A model generated the notes under the pieces. The model worked only from the letters and a program-made list of their open reading frames with translations, had not been told where the DNA came from and did not search any database. A stretch of DNA of 64,000 nucleotides. Origin: Saprospiraceae bacterium. Lineage in GTDB: Bacteria; Bacteroidota; Bacteroidia; Chitinophagales; Saprospiraceae. Both the position numbers and the translations under genes were made by a program. Shown here piece by piece: positions 17,305 through 29,600 of the stretch. The stretch lies in the NCBI GenBank assembly GCA_958295895.1, contig CATQHI010000001.1, positions 248,001 to 312,000 on the forward strand. Reading direction: 5' to 3'. Positions within the stretch are counted from its first letter, which is position 1, and each line of letters opens with the position of its first letter.

Positions 17305-17377
17305 GCCGATGTAGCTCAGTTGGTAGAGCAGCTGATTTGTAATCAGCTGGTCGGCGGTTCGAGTCCGTCCATCGGCT
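17305..17377 (+). tRNA. tRNA-Thr (TGT)
   Basis: Cloverleaf: acceptor GCCGATG/CATCGGC, D-loop AGCTCAGTTGGTAGAGC, anticodon loop TTTGTAA (anticodon TGT), T-loop GGTTCGAGTCC. First of four tRNA genes before tuf. CCA is not encoded. Confidence 0.95.
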
Positions 17378-17420
17378 CTACCGCCCGGCGGCTCCGCTGT
17401 GGGGCCTTGGATCGTTAGTT

Positions 17421-17502
17421 GGGGGTGCGCCACAGTTGGAGAGGTGGGCTGGACTGTAAATCCAGTGTTTCGGCTGAGTAGGTTCGAATCCTACCACCCC
17501 CA
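17421..17502 (+). tRNA. tRNA-Tyr (GTA)
   Basis: 82 bases, class II with a long variable arm; acceptor GGGGGTG/CACCCCC, anticodon loop CTGTAAA (GTA), T-arm AGGTTCGAATCCT. Confidence 0.95.
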
Positions 17503-17523
17503 CCCCTCAAATTTATACCAGAT

Positions 17524-17596
17524 GCGGAAGTAGCTCAGCTGGTAGAGCATCAGCCTTCCAAGCTGAGGGTCGCGGGTTCGAATCTCGTCTTCCGCT
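17524..17596 (+). tRNA. tRNA-Gly (TCC)
   Basis: Acceptor GCGGAAG/CTTCCGC, anticodon loop CTTCCAA (TCC), T-loop GGGTTCGAATCTC. Third of the cluster. Confidence 0.95.
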
Positions 17597-17645
17597 CCAT
17601 TAGGTCACTGCAACGGCAGTGGCGTTTACAAATCGCAACCGTGTT

Positions 17646-17717
<72 letters not shown>

Positions 17718-17761
17718 CAAGGGATATACGTAGTCTGCTTCCCTTCGGGGGAGCCGGTTAC

Positions 17762-17807
17762 CCAGGGCGGCCGAAGTTGCGGTCGGCACCCTGATTCGCA
17801 CCATTTT
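17762..17807 (+). promoter_or_regulatory. Possible hairpin in the tuf leader
   Basis: CAGGG...CCCTG arms with inner pairing GCCG/CGG(T) span about 31 bases; a T6 run follows about 10 bases later. It may be a partial terminator or processing structure between tRNA-Thr and tuf. The T run is not adjacent to the stem, so a strong terminator is unlikely. Confidence 0.3.
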
Positions 17808-17834
17808 TTAAATTCCAAAATAGGTTATCCACCG

Positions 17835-19031
<1,197 letters not shown>

Positions 19032-19055
19032 ACCAGGCCGTAAAGGCTTGTATCT

Positions 19056-19104
19056 TGTGAAAGTTAAGCCCCTAAACGTAGAGGCTTAACTTTCACATTC
19101 TTAT
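19056..19104 (+). terminator. Terminator hairpin after tuf
   Basis: Perfect 15-base arms TGTGAAAGTTAAGCC and GGCTTAACTTTCACA with a 12-base loop, followed by TTCTTATT. It separates tuf from tRNA-Trp. Confidence 0.8.
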
Positions 19105-19236
19105 TAATCACTGGCGAATAACTGTTGATTCTTCGTTTTGTCTATGTCTACTTACAGCCGAGAGAGCGCAGCTTTCGAGTGTAACGGCGGTAGCAAGTTA
19201 GACCTCACACATCAAGAATCGAGAATCGCCAATCTT

Positions 19237-19309
19237 ACGGGTGTAGCTCAATTGGCAGAGCACTGGTCTCCAAAACCAGGGGCTGGGAGTTCAAGTCTCT
19301 CCACCCGTG
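19237..19309 (+). tRNA. tRNA-Trp (CCA)
   Basis: Acceptor ACGGGTG/CACCCGT, anticodon loop CTCCAAA (CCA), T-arm GAGTTCAAGTCTC. It lies 47 bases before secE, probably as the head of the secE-nusG operon. Confidence 0.95.
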
Positions 19310-19356
19310 CACAATGGTAAAGGATATTTTCCCTTACCCCTCAACCCCTTCTTCAC

Positions 19357-19551
19357 ATGGACAAGTTAGGACTATACTTACGGGAGAGCTACAACGAGTT
19401 GGTGCACAACGTGACCTGGCCGCCGTACTCCACCTTACAGACGAATACCATTCTGGTCCTGACGGGTTCCGCGATTTTCGCACTGCTTATCCTCCTGATG
19501 GATTTTGTGTGGAAGAATGTCGTCGATTTTATCTACAGCACCGGCAGTTAA
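19357..19551 (+). CDS. secE: Preprotein translocase subunit SecE
   Basis: A 64-residue single-span membrane protein: amphipathic helix (YLRESYNELVHNVTWPPYST) then the hydrophobic segment TILVLTGSAIFALLILLMDF. Short SecE of this form clamps SecY in most bacteria. nusG begins four bases after the stop. Confidence 0.95.
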   Translation: MDKLGLYLRESYNELVHNVTWPPYSTLQTNTILVLTGSAIFALLILLMDFVWKNVVDFIYSTGS

Positions 19552-19555
19552 TAGC

Positions 19556-20101
19556 ATGGCAGACAACAAGTGGTATTCCCTACGCGTGATTAGCGGCAAG
19601 GAGAAAAAGATCAAGGAACGCATCGAGAAGGAAATCGAGCGGAATGACTGGGGAAGCCACGTTACGAAAATTGTCGTGCCTACTGAGAAGGTGTACAAAA
19701 TCCGTAGTGGTAAGAAGGTCATCTCCGACCGCAATATCCTTCCTGGGTACATTCTGGTCGAAGCCGATCCTTATGCGTTGAATGCCGAGGTAGTAGATGC
19801 GATTACAAGTCTTCCTAACGTGATCCACTTTTTGGGTAAAAACGAGCCCGTGGCAATGCGGGAGTCGGAAGCTAACCGCTTACTGGGTAAGGTGGATGAA
19901 AGCCTGGAGTCTGGTGACACGATGATCGAGCCCTTCATTGAGGGTGAGACCGTTAAGATTGTCGACGGACCGTTCAATGAGTTCGTAGGTGATATTCAGG
20001 AGGTGAACGAAGAGAAGAAGAAACTAAAAGTGATCGTCAAGATCTTTGGCCGTGGCACAGAAGTTGAATTGAACTTCATGCAGGTCGAAAAGCAATCTTA
20101 A
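19556..20101 (+). CDS. nusG: Transcription termination/antitermination protein NusG
   Basis: 181 residues from MADNKWYSLRV: NGN domain (about 1-110) followed by a KOW domain (FIEGETVKIVDGPFNEFVGD). NusG binds RNA polymerase and couples it to Rho and ribosomes. An upstream in-frame ATG inside secE is rejected because the NGN domain starts at MADNKW. Confidence 0.97.
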   Translation: MADNKWYSLRVISGKEKKIKERIEKEIERNDWGSHVTKIVVPTEKVYKIRSGKKVISDRNILPGYILVEADPYALNAEVVDAITSLPNVIHFLGKNEPVAMRESEANRLLGKVDESLESGDTMIEPFIEGETVKIVDGPFNEFVGDIQEVNEEKKKLKVIVKIFGRGTEVELNFMQVEKQS

Positions 20102-20173
20102 ATATAACAATTCCATCCGTCGGAGGCGCGTACACTACAGTTCGCTCCGCTAGTACGACACAAATAGGTCAAC

Positions 20174-20617
20174 ATGGCTAAGGAAGTAGAAACCTTTATC
20201 AAGTTACAGGTCCGTGGCGGTGCGGCGAACCCCGCTCCCCCGGTAGGTCCTGCGCTCGGTGCAAAGGGCGTCAATATTATGGAATTCTGTAAGCGCTTCA
20301 ACGCTCAGACTCAGGACAATCAGGGTAAAATTCTCCCCGTGGTAATCACGGTGTATAAGGATAAGTCCTTTGACTTCGTCATCAAGACGCCTCCGGCAGC
20401 CGTACAATTGCTGGAAGCTGCTAAGTTGAAAAGTGGCTCTAAAGAGCCCAACCGCAATAAGGTAGCTAAAGTGAGCTGGGACCAGGTACGCACCATCGCC
20501 GAGAGCAAAATGCCTGATCTCAACGCCTTCACCGTCGAAAGTGGCATGAAGATGGTAGCCGGTACGGCCCGCTCCATGGGCATCGTCGTCGAAGGCACCC
20601 CCCCCTGGGAGGCTTAA
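20174..20617 (+). CDS. rplK: 50S ribosomal protein L11 (uL11)
   Basis: 147 residues with the typical start ([20 protein letters not shown]) and the C-terminal RNA-binding domain ([12 protein letters not shown]). L11 forms the stalk base of the GTPase centre. Located in the usual nusG-rplK-rplA order. Confidence 0.98.
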   Translation: MAKEVETFIKLQVRGGAANPAPPVGPALGAKGVNIMEFCKRFNAQTQDNQGKILPVVITVYKDKSFDFVIKTPPAAVQLLEAAKLKSGSKEPNRNKVAKVSWDQVRTIAESKMPDLNAFTVESGMKMVAGTARSMGIVVEGTPPWEA

Positions 20618-20679
20618 ATTATTTAACAAGCAGGGAGCACGCTTCACCCCGTGCGCTATTAACCTCAAATCATTTTATC

Positions 20680-21372
20680 ATGGCTAAACTTGGTAAGGCG
20701 CGCAAAGCCGCCACTGAGAAAGTCGATGCTACTAAGCAGTATACCCTCGATGAGGCGATGACTCTCGTCAAGGAGGTCAATACCGCAAAGTTCAACGCAT
20801 CGGTCGACGTACACGTACGTTTGGGGATCGATCCCCGCAAAGCTGACCAGGCCCTCCGCGGTACGGTCACTCTCCCCCACGGTACCGGTAAGACGAAGCG
20901 TGTACTCGCCTTCGTGACTCCCGATAAGGAACAAGAAGCACTCGATGCCGGTGCTGATTATGCCGGTCTCGATGAGTTAGTGCAAAAGGTCACCGAAGGC
21001 TGGACGGACTTTGATGTTGTAGTCGCTATGCCCCAGACTATGGCCAAGGTAGGTCGTTTAGGTCGCGTACTCGGACCCCGCGGTCTGATGCCTAACCCCA
21101 AGACCGGTACGGTAACGATGGATGTCGGTAAGGCAGTATCGGACGTAAAGGGCGGTAAGATTGCCTTCCGCGTCGACAAGTTTGGAATCATCCACAGCAG
21201 TATTGGTCGTGTTGAGTTTACCCCTGAACAGCTTAAGGCCAATGCCAATGAACTGCTCGGCACCCTCGTACGGATGAAGCCCAGTAGTGCTAAGGGTAAC
21301 TACATGAAGTCGGTCACGGTAGCCTCTACCATGAGCCCCGGCATTAAGATCGACCCCAAGACCATTGCCTAA
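20680..21372 (+). CDS. rplA: 50S ribosomal protein L1 (uL1)
   Basis: 230 residues; the L1 signature ([20 protein letters not shown]) is intact. L1 binds 23S rRNA at the E-site stalk and in many bacteria represses its own operon. 19 bases separate it from rplJ. Confidence 0.98.
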   Translation: MAKLGKARKAATEKVDATKQYTLDEAMTLVKEVNTAKFNASVDVHVRLGIDPRKADQALRGTVTLPHGTGKTKRVLAFVTPDKEQEALDAGADYAGLDELVQKVTEGWTDFDVVVAMPQTMAKVGRLGRVLGPRGLMPNPKTGTVTMDVGKAVSDVKGGKIAFRVDKFGIIHSSIGRVEFTPEQLKANANELLGTLVRMKPSSAKGNYMKSVTVASTMSPGIKIDPKTIA

Positions 21373-21390
21373 CCGCCCAATCTAGCAACC

Positions 21391-21924
21391 ATGAATAAGA
21401 CAGAAAAAGCGACGGCAATTGAGTCCCTCAAGGAGCGGTTCGCGAACAACGATTACTTCTATATCGCCGATGCCTCAACCCTGACGGTAGCGGAGGTCAA
21501 TAAGCTGCGCGGCATCTGCTTTAAGCGCGGCGTAAGCATGCAGGTGGTAAAGAACACCCTGGCCCGTAAGGCCCTGGAGCAACTACCCGAGGAGAATAAC
21601 TATGCTCCCCTCTTTGATTCCTTGAAGGGACCTAGTGCCATCCTCTTTGCTGAGATCGGTAATGCCCCGGCTAAGGCAATCAAGGAATTTCGGGACGAGC
21701 AGGGCGAGCGCCCCGTGCTCAAGGCAGCTTACATCGCCACCTCTATTTACAGTGGCGACAACCAGCTCGATGTGCTGGCCAAACTGAAATCACGTGATGA
21801 GGTACTGGCCGACATCCTGACGCTGCTCCAGAGCCCCATGCAGAACCTGCTTAGTGGACTCAACGGCGCGGGCAGCCGCCTGGCCGGTGCCCTCAAAACC
21901 CTGGAGGAGCGCACTGAAGCGTAA
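21391..21924 (+). CDS. rplJ: 50S ribosomal protein L10 (uL10)
   Basis: 177 residues with the N-terminal rRNA-binding domain (YFYIADASTLTVAEVNKLRG) and a C-terminal helix for L7/L12 dimers. Only 18 bases separate it from rplA, too short for a classical L10 leader of its own. Confidence 0.98.
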   Translation: MNKTEKATAIESLKERFANNDYFYIADASTLTVAEVNKLRGICFKRGVSMQVVKNTLARKALEQLPEENNYAPLFDSLKGPSAILFAEIGNAPAKAIKEFRDEQGERPVLKAAYIATSIYSGDNQLDVLAKLKSRDEVLADILTLLQSPMQNLLSGLNGAGSRLAGALKTLEERTEA

Positions 21925-21998
21925 CTCCACCCATCAACCATAGCTTCCAAGCTGATACGCGATACTCTATCGTACATCACTATTAAATACTTCATATT

Positions 21999-22382
21999 AT
22001 GGCAGACGTAAAAGCAATTGCCGACCAGCTCGTAGGACTTACCATTAAGGATGTCACCGAGCTCCTGCAGATTCTTAAGGACGAACACGGCATCGAGCCC
22101 GCAGCCGCCGCAGTAGCGGTGAGCAGTGGAGGAGGTGGTGGCGACGCCGGCGGCGCAGCCGCAGCCGAGCAAACCGAGTTCGAAGTTGTACTGGAATCCG
22201 CCGGTGGTAGCAAGCTCAAAGTCGTGAAGGAGGTCAAAACCCTGCTCGGTCTCGGCCTCAAAGACGCCAAGGAACTCGTGGATGGCGCTCCCGCTACCCT
22301 CAAGTCCGGTGTCGATAAGGCAGAAGGCGAGAGTATCAAGGCCGCCCTCGAGGAGGCCGGTGCTACGGTCGTGCTGAAGTAA
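21999..22382 (+). CDS. rplL: 50S ribosomal protein L7/L12 (bL12)
   Basis: 127 residues: N-terminal dimerisation helices, a Gly/Ala-rich hinge ([17 protein letters not shown]) and the C-terminal domain ([20 protein letters not shown]). It recruits translation GTPases. Confidence 0.98.
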   Translation: MADVKAIADQLVGLTIKDVTELLQILKDEHGIEPAAAAVAVSSGGGGGDAGGAAAAEQTEFEVVLESAGGSKLKVVKEVKTLLGLGLKDAKELVDGAPATLKSGVDKAEGESIKAALEEAGATVVLK

Positions 22383-22410
22383 TTCAGCCCCTCCTTGGAA
22401 AGGATACGAG

Positions 22411-22476
22411 TGCGGGGAGCAATCCTACTCCGGTGGGTACCCTCCCCGCGCTTCTTCCTTCTTTTTATAGGCTTAG
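22411..22476 (+). terminator. Hairpin between rplL and rpoB (likely attenuator)
   Basis: Arms TGCGGGGAG (22411-22419) and CTCCCCGCG (22442-22450), followed by a pyrimidine-rich stretch with a T5 run (CTTCTTCCTTCTTTTTAT). It lies in the 289-base rplL-rpoB gap. In E. coli a leaky terminator here reduces rpoBC relative to the ribosomal genes; the same role is inferred. Nothing else is recognised in this gap. Confidence 0.6.
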
Positions 22477-22671
22477 CGGACAACGGTCCGGCTGGGCCAT
22501 TCGCGTATAAGAAAGCCTCCCGGGGCCGAAACTAATACGGGGCAGCTACTGTTACCATACTTCGCGATGCCCCATACCTCCGATGATTTGCCTTCGGAGC
22601 CTCTACCATACCCCCCGCCAGCCTGTCACCGCGGACGACAGCAGGTGGGCCAAATTAAAGGAATACTGCTA

Positions 22672-25600
22672 ATGACGTCAAACGGCCAGATCCTTAACGC
22701 CGAAGAGCAACGGGTGAGCTTCGGTAAGATTAAGCTAACCGATCATTCCCCCGATCTTCTCGAAATCCAACTCAAATCGTTTCAGGAGTTTTTCCAGCTG
22801 GAAACGACCCCCGAAAACCGAGCCCTCGAAGGCCTTTACCGGGTCTTCCAGGAAAACTTCCCCATCTCCGATACCAGGAACATCTTCAATTTGGAGTTCC
22901 TGGATTATTTCGTTGATCCCCCCCGCTACACCATCGAGGAGTGTATGCAGCGTGGGCTCACCTACAGCGTGCCCCTGAAGGCTAAACTCCGGCTGTCGTG
23001 TAACGACGAGGAGCACGTTGACTTCAAAACTATTGTACAGGATGTCTTCCTCGGAAACATCCCTTACATGACCCCAAAGGGCACCTTCGTCGTGAACGGC
23101 GCCGAGCGGGTCATCGTCTCCCAGCTGCACCGCAGTCCCGGAGTGTTCTTCGGTCAGAACTTCCACCCCAACGGCACGGCTATCTATTCCGCCCGGGTCA
23201 TCCCCTTCAAGGGAGCCTGGATGGAATTTGCCACCGACATTAACACGGTGATGTACACCTACATCGACCGGAAGAAGAAGTTCCCCGTCACCACCCTGCT
23301 GCGGGCCATCGGTTACGACAGCGATAAGTCGATTCTCGACCTGTTCGACCTGGCCGACGAGGTAGCCAACACCCGGGAGGCCCTTACCGCCGCCATCGGC
23401 CGTAAGCTCGCCGCTCGTGTACTGCGTGCCTGGACGGAAGATTTCGTCGATGAGGATACCGGCGAGCTGGTTATTCTGGAGCGTAACGAGATCATTCTCG
23501 AACGGGATACGGTGCTCACCGAAGACAATATCGAGGACATCCTTGCCGCCGACGGTATTGAGAATATCATCCTGCAGAAGGAGGATGTTGGCATGGACTA
23601 CTCCATCATCTACAACACCCTACAGAAGGATCCTTCCAGCAGCGAGATCGAGGCGGTACAGTATATCTACCGCCAGCTACGGGGCAGCGACCCGCCCGAC
23701 GAAGAAACCGCCCGCGGTATCATCGACAAGCTGTTCTTCAGCGACAAGCGCTACAACCTCGGGGAGGTAGGCCGCTATAAGATCAACCGCAAGCTGAACG
23801 CCGGCACCGATGACGAGACCCTGGTACTGACCAAGGAGGACATCATCGCCATCGTCAAGTACCTGGTCGGTCTGATGAATCAGCGCGCCGAAATCGATGA
23901 CATCGATCACCTAAGCAACCGCCGCGTACGCACCGTGGGTGAGCAGCTTTACGCCCAGTTCGGCGTCGGTCTAGCTCGTATGGCCCGCACGATTCGCGAA
24001 CGGATGAACGTGCGCGACAACGAGGTCTTCACGCCGATTGACCTAATCAATGCACGGACCCTCTCGAGCGTCATTAACTCTTTCTTCGGTACCAGTCAAC
24101 TGAGCCAGTTTCTGGACCAGACTAACCCGCTATCGGAGATTACCCACAAGCGCCGTATCTCCGCCCTCGGACCCGGGGGACTGAGCCGTGAGCGCGCGGG
24201 ATTCGAGGTGCGTGACGTGCACTATAGCCACTACGGCCGCCTGTGTACCATCGAGACGCCGGAAGGACCCAATATCGGACTCATCTCCACCCTCTGCGTT
24301 CACGCCAAGGTGAATAAGATGGGCTTTTTGGAGACCCCCTACCGGGCGGTTGCCGATAGCCAGGTGGTGATGGATGGTGACCCCATCTACCTCAGCGCCG
24401 AGGGAGAAGACTTTAAGAAAATTGCCCAGGCCAACGCCGCCATTAACGAACAGGGGGCCTTTACCGGCGACCGCGTCAAGGCGCGGGACCACGGTGACTT
24501 CCCCGTGCTGGAGCCGGCCGAGATCGAGTTTATGGACGTAGCCCCCAACCAGATCGTTGGGGTATCAGCCTCCATGATCCCCTTCCTGGAAAACGACGAT
24601 GCCAACCGCGCCCTGATGGGCTCGAACATGCAGCGTCAGGCCGTCCCCCTGCTCAAGCCAACTAGCCCCATCGTCGGTACCGGCCTGGAGGGTAAGGTCG
24701 CCCGCGATAGCCGCATGCTCATCAATGCCGAGGGAGAAGGTACCGTCGAATACGTCGATGCCAATGAGATCATCGTCCGCTACGAGCGCACAGACGAGGA
24801 CCGTCAGGTAAGCTTCGAGGATGATACCAAGACTTATAACCTGACTAAGTTCCTGCGGACCAACCAGGGTACCTGCGTCAACCTGAAGCCGATCGTCCGT
24901 CGCGGACAGAAGGTAAAAGCTGGCGATATCCTCTGTGATGGCTACGCTACGGAGAAGGGCGAGCTCGCCCTTGGACAAAACCTGAAGGTGGCCTTCATGC
25001 CCTGGAAGGGATACAACTTCGAGGATGCCATCGTGCTCTCTCAGCGCGTAGTACGCGAGGACGTCTTTACCAGTCTTCACATCGAGCACTTCGAGCTCGA
25101 CGTACGGGATACCAAGCTGGGCGAGGAAGAACTCACCAACGACATTCCCAACGTCAGCGAAGAAGCTACTAAAGACCTCGATGAGAACGGTATCATCCGC
25201 GTCGGAGCCTGGGTGAAGGAGGGTGATATCCTCATCGGTAAGATCACGCCTAAGGGCGAAAGCGATCCTACTCCCGAGGAAAAACTGCTCCGCGCCATCT
25301 TCGGTGATAAGGCCGGAGACGTAAAGGATGCTTCGCTCAAAGCCAGCCCCTCCCTGAAGGGGGTAGTGATTGGTAAAGACCTCTTCAGCCGCACCAAAAA
25401 GGAGCAGTCGCAGAAGGATGCTGAAAAGTTGGAACTCCAGAAACTGGAGGACGAGCACAAGGTCAACCTCAACAACCTCAAGACCCTCCTCGTCGATAAG
25501 CTGGATAAGCTTATTCGTGGCCGGGCCAGCCAGGGCGTCAACACCATCTACGGTGAGGTCGTCGTGCCGAAGGGCGAGAAGTTTACCCAGAGCCTGCTGC

Positions 25601-26496
25601 GTGAGGTGGACTACACGACCATTGACTACAGCGGCTGGACGACCAGTGACGACCTCAACGGACTCATTGCCCGCTTGCTGCACAACTTCAGCATCAAGGT
25701 AAACGAGGAGGTAGGTCGCTACAAGCGTGAAACTTTCAACATCAGCGTCGGTGACGAACTACCCGCCGGTGTGCTCAAGCTCGCCAAGGTCTACCTGGCC
25801 AAGAAGCGTAAGCTCAAGGTGGGAGACAAGCTCGCCGGTCGCCACGGTAATAAAGGAATCGTATCCCGCATCGTACGCGACGAGGATATGCCCTTCCTCG
25901 AAGACGGCACCCCGGTCGATATCATCCTCAACCCCCTCGGCGTACCTAGTCGGATGAACCTCGGACAGATCTTCGAAACTGTGCTCGGATGGGCCGGCGA
26001 GAAGCTCGGTATGAAGTTCGCCACCCCGATCTTCGACGGTGCCAGCCAGGACGAGATCGAGGAGTACATCCAGAAGGCCAAGCTGCCCAGCCTGGGTCAG
26101 GCCTATCTCTACGACGGGGAAACGGGCGACCGCTTCCACCAGCAGGCGACGGTGGGCGTGATCTACATGCTTAAGCTCAGCCACATGGTGGACGATAAGA
26201 TGCACGCACGCTCCATCGGCCCCTATAGCCTCATTACCCAGCAGCCGCTCGGTGGTAAGGCCCAGTTCGGTGGACAGCGCTTCGGCGAGATGGAGGTGTG
26301 GGCCCTGGAAGCCTTCGGTGCCTCTAATATCCTGCAGGAGCTCCTGACCATCAAGTCAGACGACATCCAGGGACGGGCCAAGGCCTACGAGGCGATCGTT
26401 AAAGGTGACAACCTGCCCGAGCCTAACATCCCCGAGTCGTTCAACGTACTGGTGCACGAGCTTCGCGGCCTTGCCCTTGATGTGAAGTTCGACTAA
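22672..26496 (+). CDS. rpoB: DNA-directed RNA polymerase subunit beta
   Basis: 1274 residues from [17 protein letters not shown]; the in-frame ATG at 22567 is upstream of the conserved start. Conserved regions seen include the rifampicin-pocket segment ([20 protein letters not shown]), [10 protein letters not shown], and [15 protein letters not shown] near the end, finishing with [10 protein letters not shown]. No insertion or truncation was noticed. Confidence 0.99.
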   Translation: MTSNGQILNAEEQRVSFGKIKLTDHSPDLLEIQLKSFQEFFQLETTPENRALEGLYRVFQENFPISDTRNIFNLEFLDYFVDPPRYTIEECMQRGLTYSVPLKAKLRLSCNDEEHVDFKTIVQDVFLGNIPYMTPKGTFVVNGAERVIVSQLHRSPGVFFGQNFHPNGTAIYSARVIPFKGAWMEFATDINTVMYTYIDRKKKFPVTTLLRAIGYDSDKSILDLFDLADEVANTREALTAAIGRKLAARVLRAWTEDFVDEDTGELVILERNEIILERDTVLTEDNIEDILAADGIENIILQKEDVGMDYSIIYNTLQKDPSSSEIEAVQYIYRQLRGSDPPDEETARGIIDKLFFSDKRYNLGEVGRYKINRKLNAGTDDETLVLTKEDIIAIVKYLVGLMNQRAEIDDIDHLSNRRVRTVGEQLYAQFGVGLARMARTIRERMNVRDNEVFTPIDLINARTLSSVINSFFGTSQLSQFLDQTNPLSEITHKRRISALGPGGLSRERAGFEVRDVHYSHYGRLCTIETPEGPNIGLISTLCVHAKVNKMGFLETPYRAVADSQVVMDGDPIYLSAEGEDFKKIAQANAAINEQGAFTGDRVKARDHGDFPVLEPAEIEFMDVAPNQIVGVSASMIPFLENDDANRALMGSNMQRQAVPLLKPTSPIVGTGLEGKVARDSRMLINAEGEGTVEYVDANEIIVRYERTDEDRQVSFEDDTKTYNLTKFLRTNQGTCVNLKPIVRRGQKVKAGDILCDGYATEKGELALGQNLKVAFMPWKGYNFEDAIVLSQRVVREDVFTSLHIEHFELDVRDTKLGEEELTNDIPNVSEEATKDLDENGIIRVGAWVKEGDILIGKITPKGESDPTPEEKLLRAIFGDKAGDVKDASLKASPSLKGVVIGKDLFSRTKKEQSQKDAEKLELQKLEDEHKVNLNNLKTLLVDKLDKLIRGRASQGVNTIYGEVVVPKGEKFTQSLLREVDYTTIDYSGWTTSDDLNGLIARLLHNFSIKVNEEVGRYKRETFNISVGDELPAGVLKLAKVYLAKKRKLKVGDKLAGRHGNKGIVSRIVRDEDMPFLEDGTPVDIILNPLGVPSRMNLGQIFETVLGWAGEKLGMKFATPIFDGASQDEIEEYIQKAKLPSLGQAYLYDGETGDRFHQQATVGVIYMLKLSHMVDDKMHARSIGPYSLITQQPLGGKAQFGGQRFGEMEVWALEAFGASNILQELLTIKSDDIQGRAKAYEAIVKGDNLPEPNIPESFNVLVHELRGLALDVKFD

Positions 26497-26562
26497 GGTT
26501 ACGGTCGTCGGCCGAATCCTTCCTCCCCGGCTCAATGGATGCTGGGTATCAATAAAAACACT

Positions 26563-26618
26563 GGTTCAGGCGGGGACGCAGGTGCATATCCCCCGCACCC
26601 GCGGCCCCGCCCCGAACC
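26563..26618. repeat. Complete palindrome made of two GC-rich boxes
   Basis: Near-perfect inverted repeat: GGTTCAGGCGGGGACGCAGG.. on the left and ..CCGCGGCCCCGCCCCGAACC on the right, with about 10 central bases (CATATCCCCC). Each arm is a copy of the box found singly at promoters (TTGCACCTGCGGCCCCGCC). It fills the end of the rpoB-rpoC gap, 17 bases before the rpoC ATG. It would form a stable hairpin in mRNA but has no T run. Confidence 0.75.
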
Positions 26619-26635
26619 ACTCTATAAAATATACT

Positions 26636-29600
26636 ATGGCATTTAGGAAGAGTAATAACCTACAGAAGCAGGACTTCGATGCGATCACCATCAGCCTGTC
26701 GAGCCCGGACGATATCCTGGAACGCAGCTATGGGGAGGTGCTAAAGCCTGAGACCATCAACTACCGCAGCTACAAGCCGGAGCGTGATGGACTATTCTGT
26801 GAGCGCATCTTCGGCCCCGTCAAGGACTACGAATGCTACTGTGGTAAGTACAAGCGAATCCGCTATAAAGGGATCGTTTGTGACCGCTGTGGTGTCGAGG
26901 TGACGGAGAAAAAGGTGCGGCGCGAGCGTATGGGCCACATCCGCCTCGTGGTGCCCGTGGTCCATATTTGGTTCTTCAAGTCGCTGCCGAATAAGATTGC
27001 TTACCTACTGGGCTTCAGCTCGAAGTACCTGGAAAGCATCATTTACTACGAGCGGTACGTGGTCATCAACCCCGGTATCCGGGAGAGTGAGGAGATCATG
27101 CACAAGACGCTGATCACCGAGGAGCAGTACCTGGACATCCTGGAGACCCTGCCCCCCGAAAACCAGCAGTTGGAAGACGGTCACCCCGATAAGTTCGTCG
27201 CCAAGATGGGCGCCGAGGCGATTCGGGACCTGCTTGAGGGACTCAAACTCGATGAGCTGAGCTTCCAGCTACGCCACCAGGCCAATACCGAGACCAGCCA
27301 GCAGCGTAAGAGCGAGGCCCTTAAGCGCCTGCGTGTAGTGGAAGCCTTCCGCGATGCCCAGGACAACGTAACCAACAAGCCGGAGTGGACGATCATCCAG
27401 TACCTACCCGTGGTGCCGCCGGAGCTACGTCCGCTGGTGCCCCTGGACGGTGGCCGTTTTGCGTCGTCTGACCTGAATGACCTATACCGCCGCGTCATCA
27501 TCCGTAACAACCGCCTGAAGCGGCTACTGGAGATCAAAGCACCCGAGGTTATCCTGCGCAACGAGAAGCGGATGCTACAGGAGGCCGTCGATAGCCTGTT
27601 CGACAACAGCCGGAAATCCAACGCCGTAAAGGCCGAGGGAGGCCGGGCGTTGAAGTCGCTCTCCGATATCCTGAAGGGTAAGCAGGGACGTTTCCGTCAG
27701 AACCTACTCGGTAAGCGGGTGGACTATTCCGGTCGTTCGGTGATCGTGGTAGGACCTACGCTGAAGCTGCATGAGTGTGGTATTCCTAAAGGGATGGCCG
27801 CCGAGCTCTTTAAGCCGTTCATTATCCGGAAGCTCATCGAGCGCGGTATCGTGAAGACGGTGAAGTCAGCTAAGAAGCTGGTAGACCGTAAGGAACCCGT
27901 AATCTGGGAAATCCTGGAAAACATCCTGCGCGGTCACCCCGTGCTGCTCAACCGGGCGCCCACGCTGCACCGCCTTTCGATCCAGGCCTTCCAGCCGAAG
28001 CTGATCGAGGGCAAGGCGATTCAATTGCACCCGCTCGTCTGTTCGGCATTTAACGCCGACTTCGACGGGGATCAGATGGCCGTGCACGTGCCGCTGAGCC
28101 AAGCTGCTATCCTGGAGGCCCAGGTGCTGATGCTCTCGGCCCACAACATGCTTAACCCGCAGAACGGTACGCCGGTAACCCTGCCCTCACAGGACATGGT
28201 ACTGGGTCTATACTACATCACCAAGCAGCGCCGTAGCGAGGGTGACATGAAGGTGAAGGGTGAGGGACGCAAGTTCTACAGTCCCGAGGAGGTGATGATC
28301 GCCTACAATGAAGGTCAGCTGGACCTCCACGCCATCATTCACTGCCGCGTTCCCGTAGAGGATGAGAACGGTAAGCTCCGTATGAAACTTACCGAGACCA
28401 CTACCGGTCGGGTGATGTTCAACAGCGCGGTGCCCCAGGGTATGCCGTTCGTGAACGTGCTACTGACGAAGAAGAACCTGAAGCTGGTCATCGCCGATAT
28501 TCTCGAGCGGTCCAACTTTGCCACCACGGCTACCTTCCTCGATAAGATCAAGGATATGGGCTTCACCTGGGCGTTTAAGGGCGGACTGTCCTTTAACCTC
28601 GGTGACCTCATCACTCCGTCCGTCAAGCAAGATGTACTGACCCAGGCCCGCACGGAAGTGGACGAGGTGATGGACAACTTCAATATGGGGTTGATCACCA
28701 ACAACGAGCGCTACAACCAGATCATCGATAAGTGGACGTACGCCGATAACCAGATCACCAATACCCTCATGCAGGAGCTGGCCACGCACAAGCAGGGCTT
28801 CAACTCCGTGTACATGATGCTCGACTCCGGTGCCCGGGGTAGTACCCAGCAGATCAAGCAGCTCTGCGGACTCCGCGGACTGATGGCCAAGCCGAAAAAG
28901 TCGAACGACAGCGGCCCGGCGGTCATCGAAAACCCGATTTTGTCCAACTTCGTTGACGGCCTGTCCGTACTCGAATACTTCATTTCCACCCACGGTGCCC
29001 GTAAGGGTCTGGCCGATACAGCGCTGAAGACCGCCGATGCCGGTTACCTGACCCGTCGACTCGTCGACGTAGCCCAGGACGTAGTAATCATGGAGGACGA
29101 TTGCGAAACCCTCCGTGGTATTGATACGAGTGCCCTGAAGGAAAACGACAAGGTTGTGGAGAGTCTCGCCAGCCGCATTGCCGGTCGCTACTCCCTGCAC
29201 GAGATCGTACACCCCGTCACCGACGAGGTGATCGTGAAGCCCGATGAGTACATCGACGACCGCACGGCTAAGTACATCGAGGACGAGGGCATCGAGGAGG
29301 TGACCATTCGTTCCGTACTCACCTGTGAGGTCAAGCGGGGCGTCTGTGCCAAGTGCTACGGTAAGAACCTTGCCACCGGTCGCAAGGCCGAGATGGGGGA
29401 TGCCGTCGGTATCATCGCTGCCCAATCCATCGGTGAGCCGGGTACCCAGCTTACGCTGCGGACCTTCCACGTCGGTGGTATTGCCTCGGTCACCCGCCAG
29501 GAGAGCGAGCTCGTATCGAAGTTTAACGGTAAGATTCAGTTCGACGGCGTGCGCGTCGTTACGGCCGAGAACGAGATGGGCGATCAGCAGGATGTAGTCC

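Noticed and set aside
19138-19320. A small plus-strand frame over tRNA-Trp
   Set aside because: It is the translation of the tRNA gene itself.
24565-25683. A 372-codon open frame antisense to rpoB
   Set aside because: Same reason as for rpoC; the sense frame is clearly rpoB.
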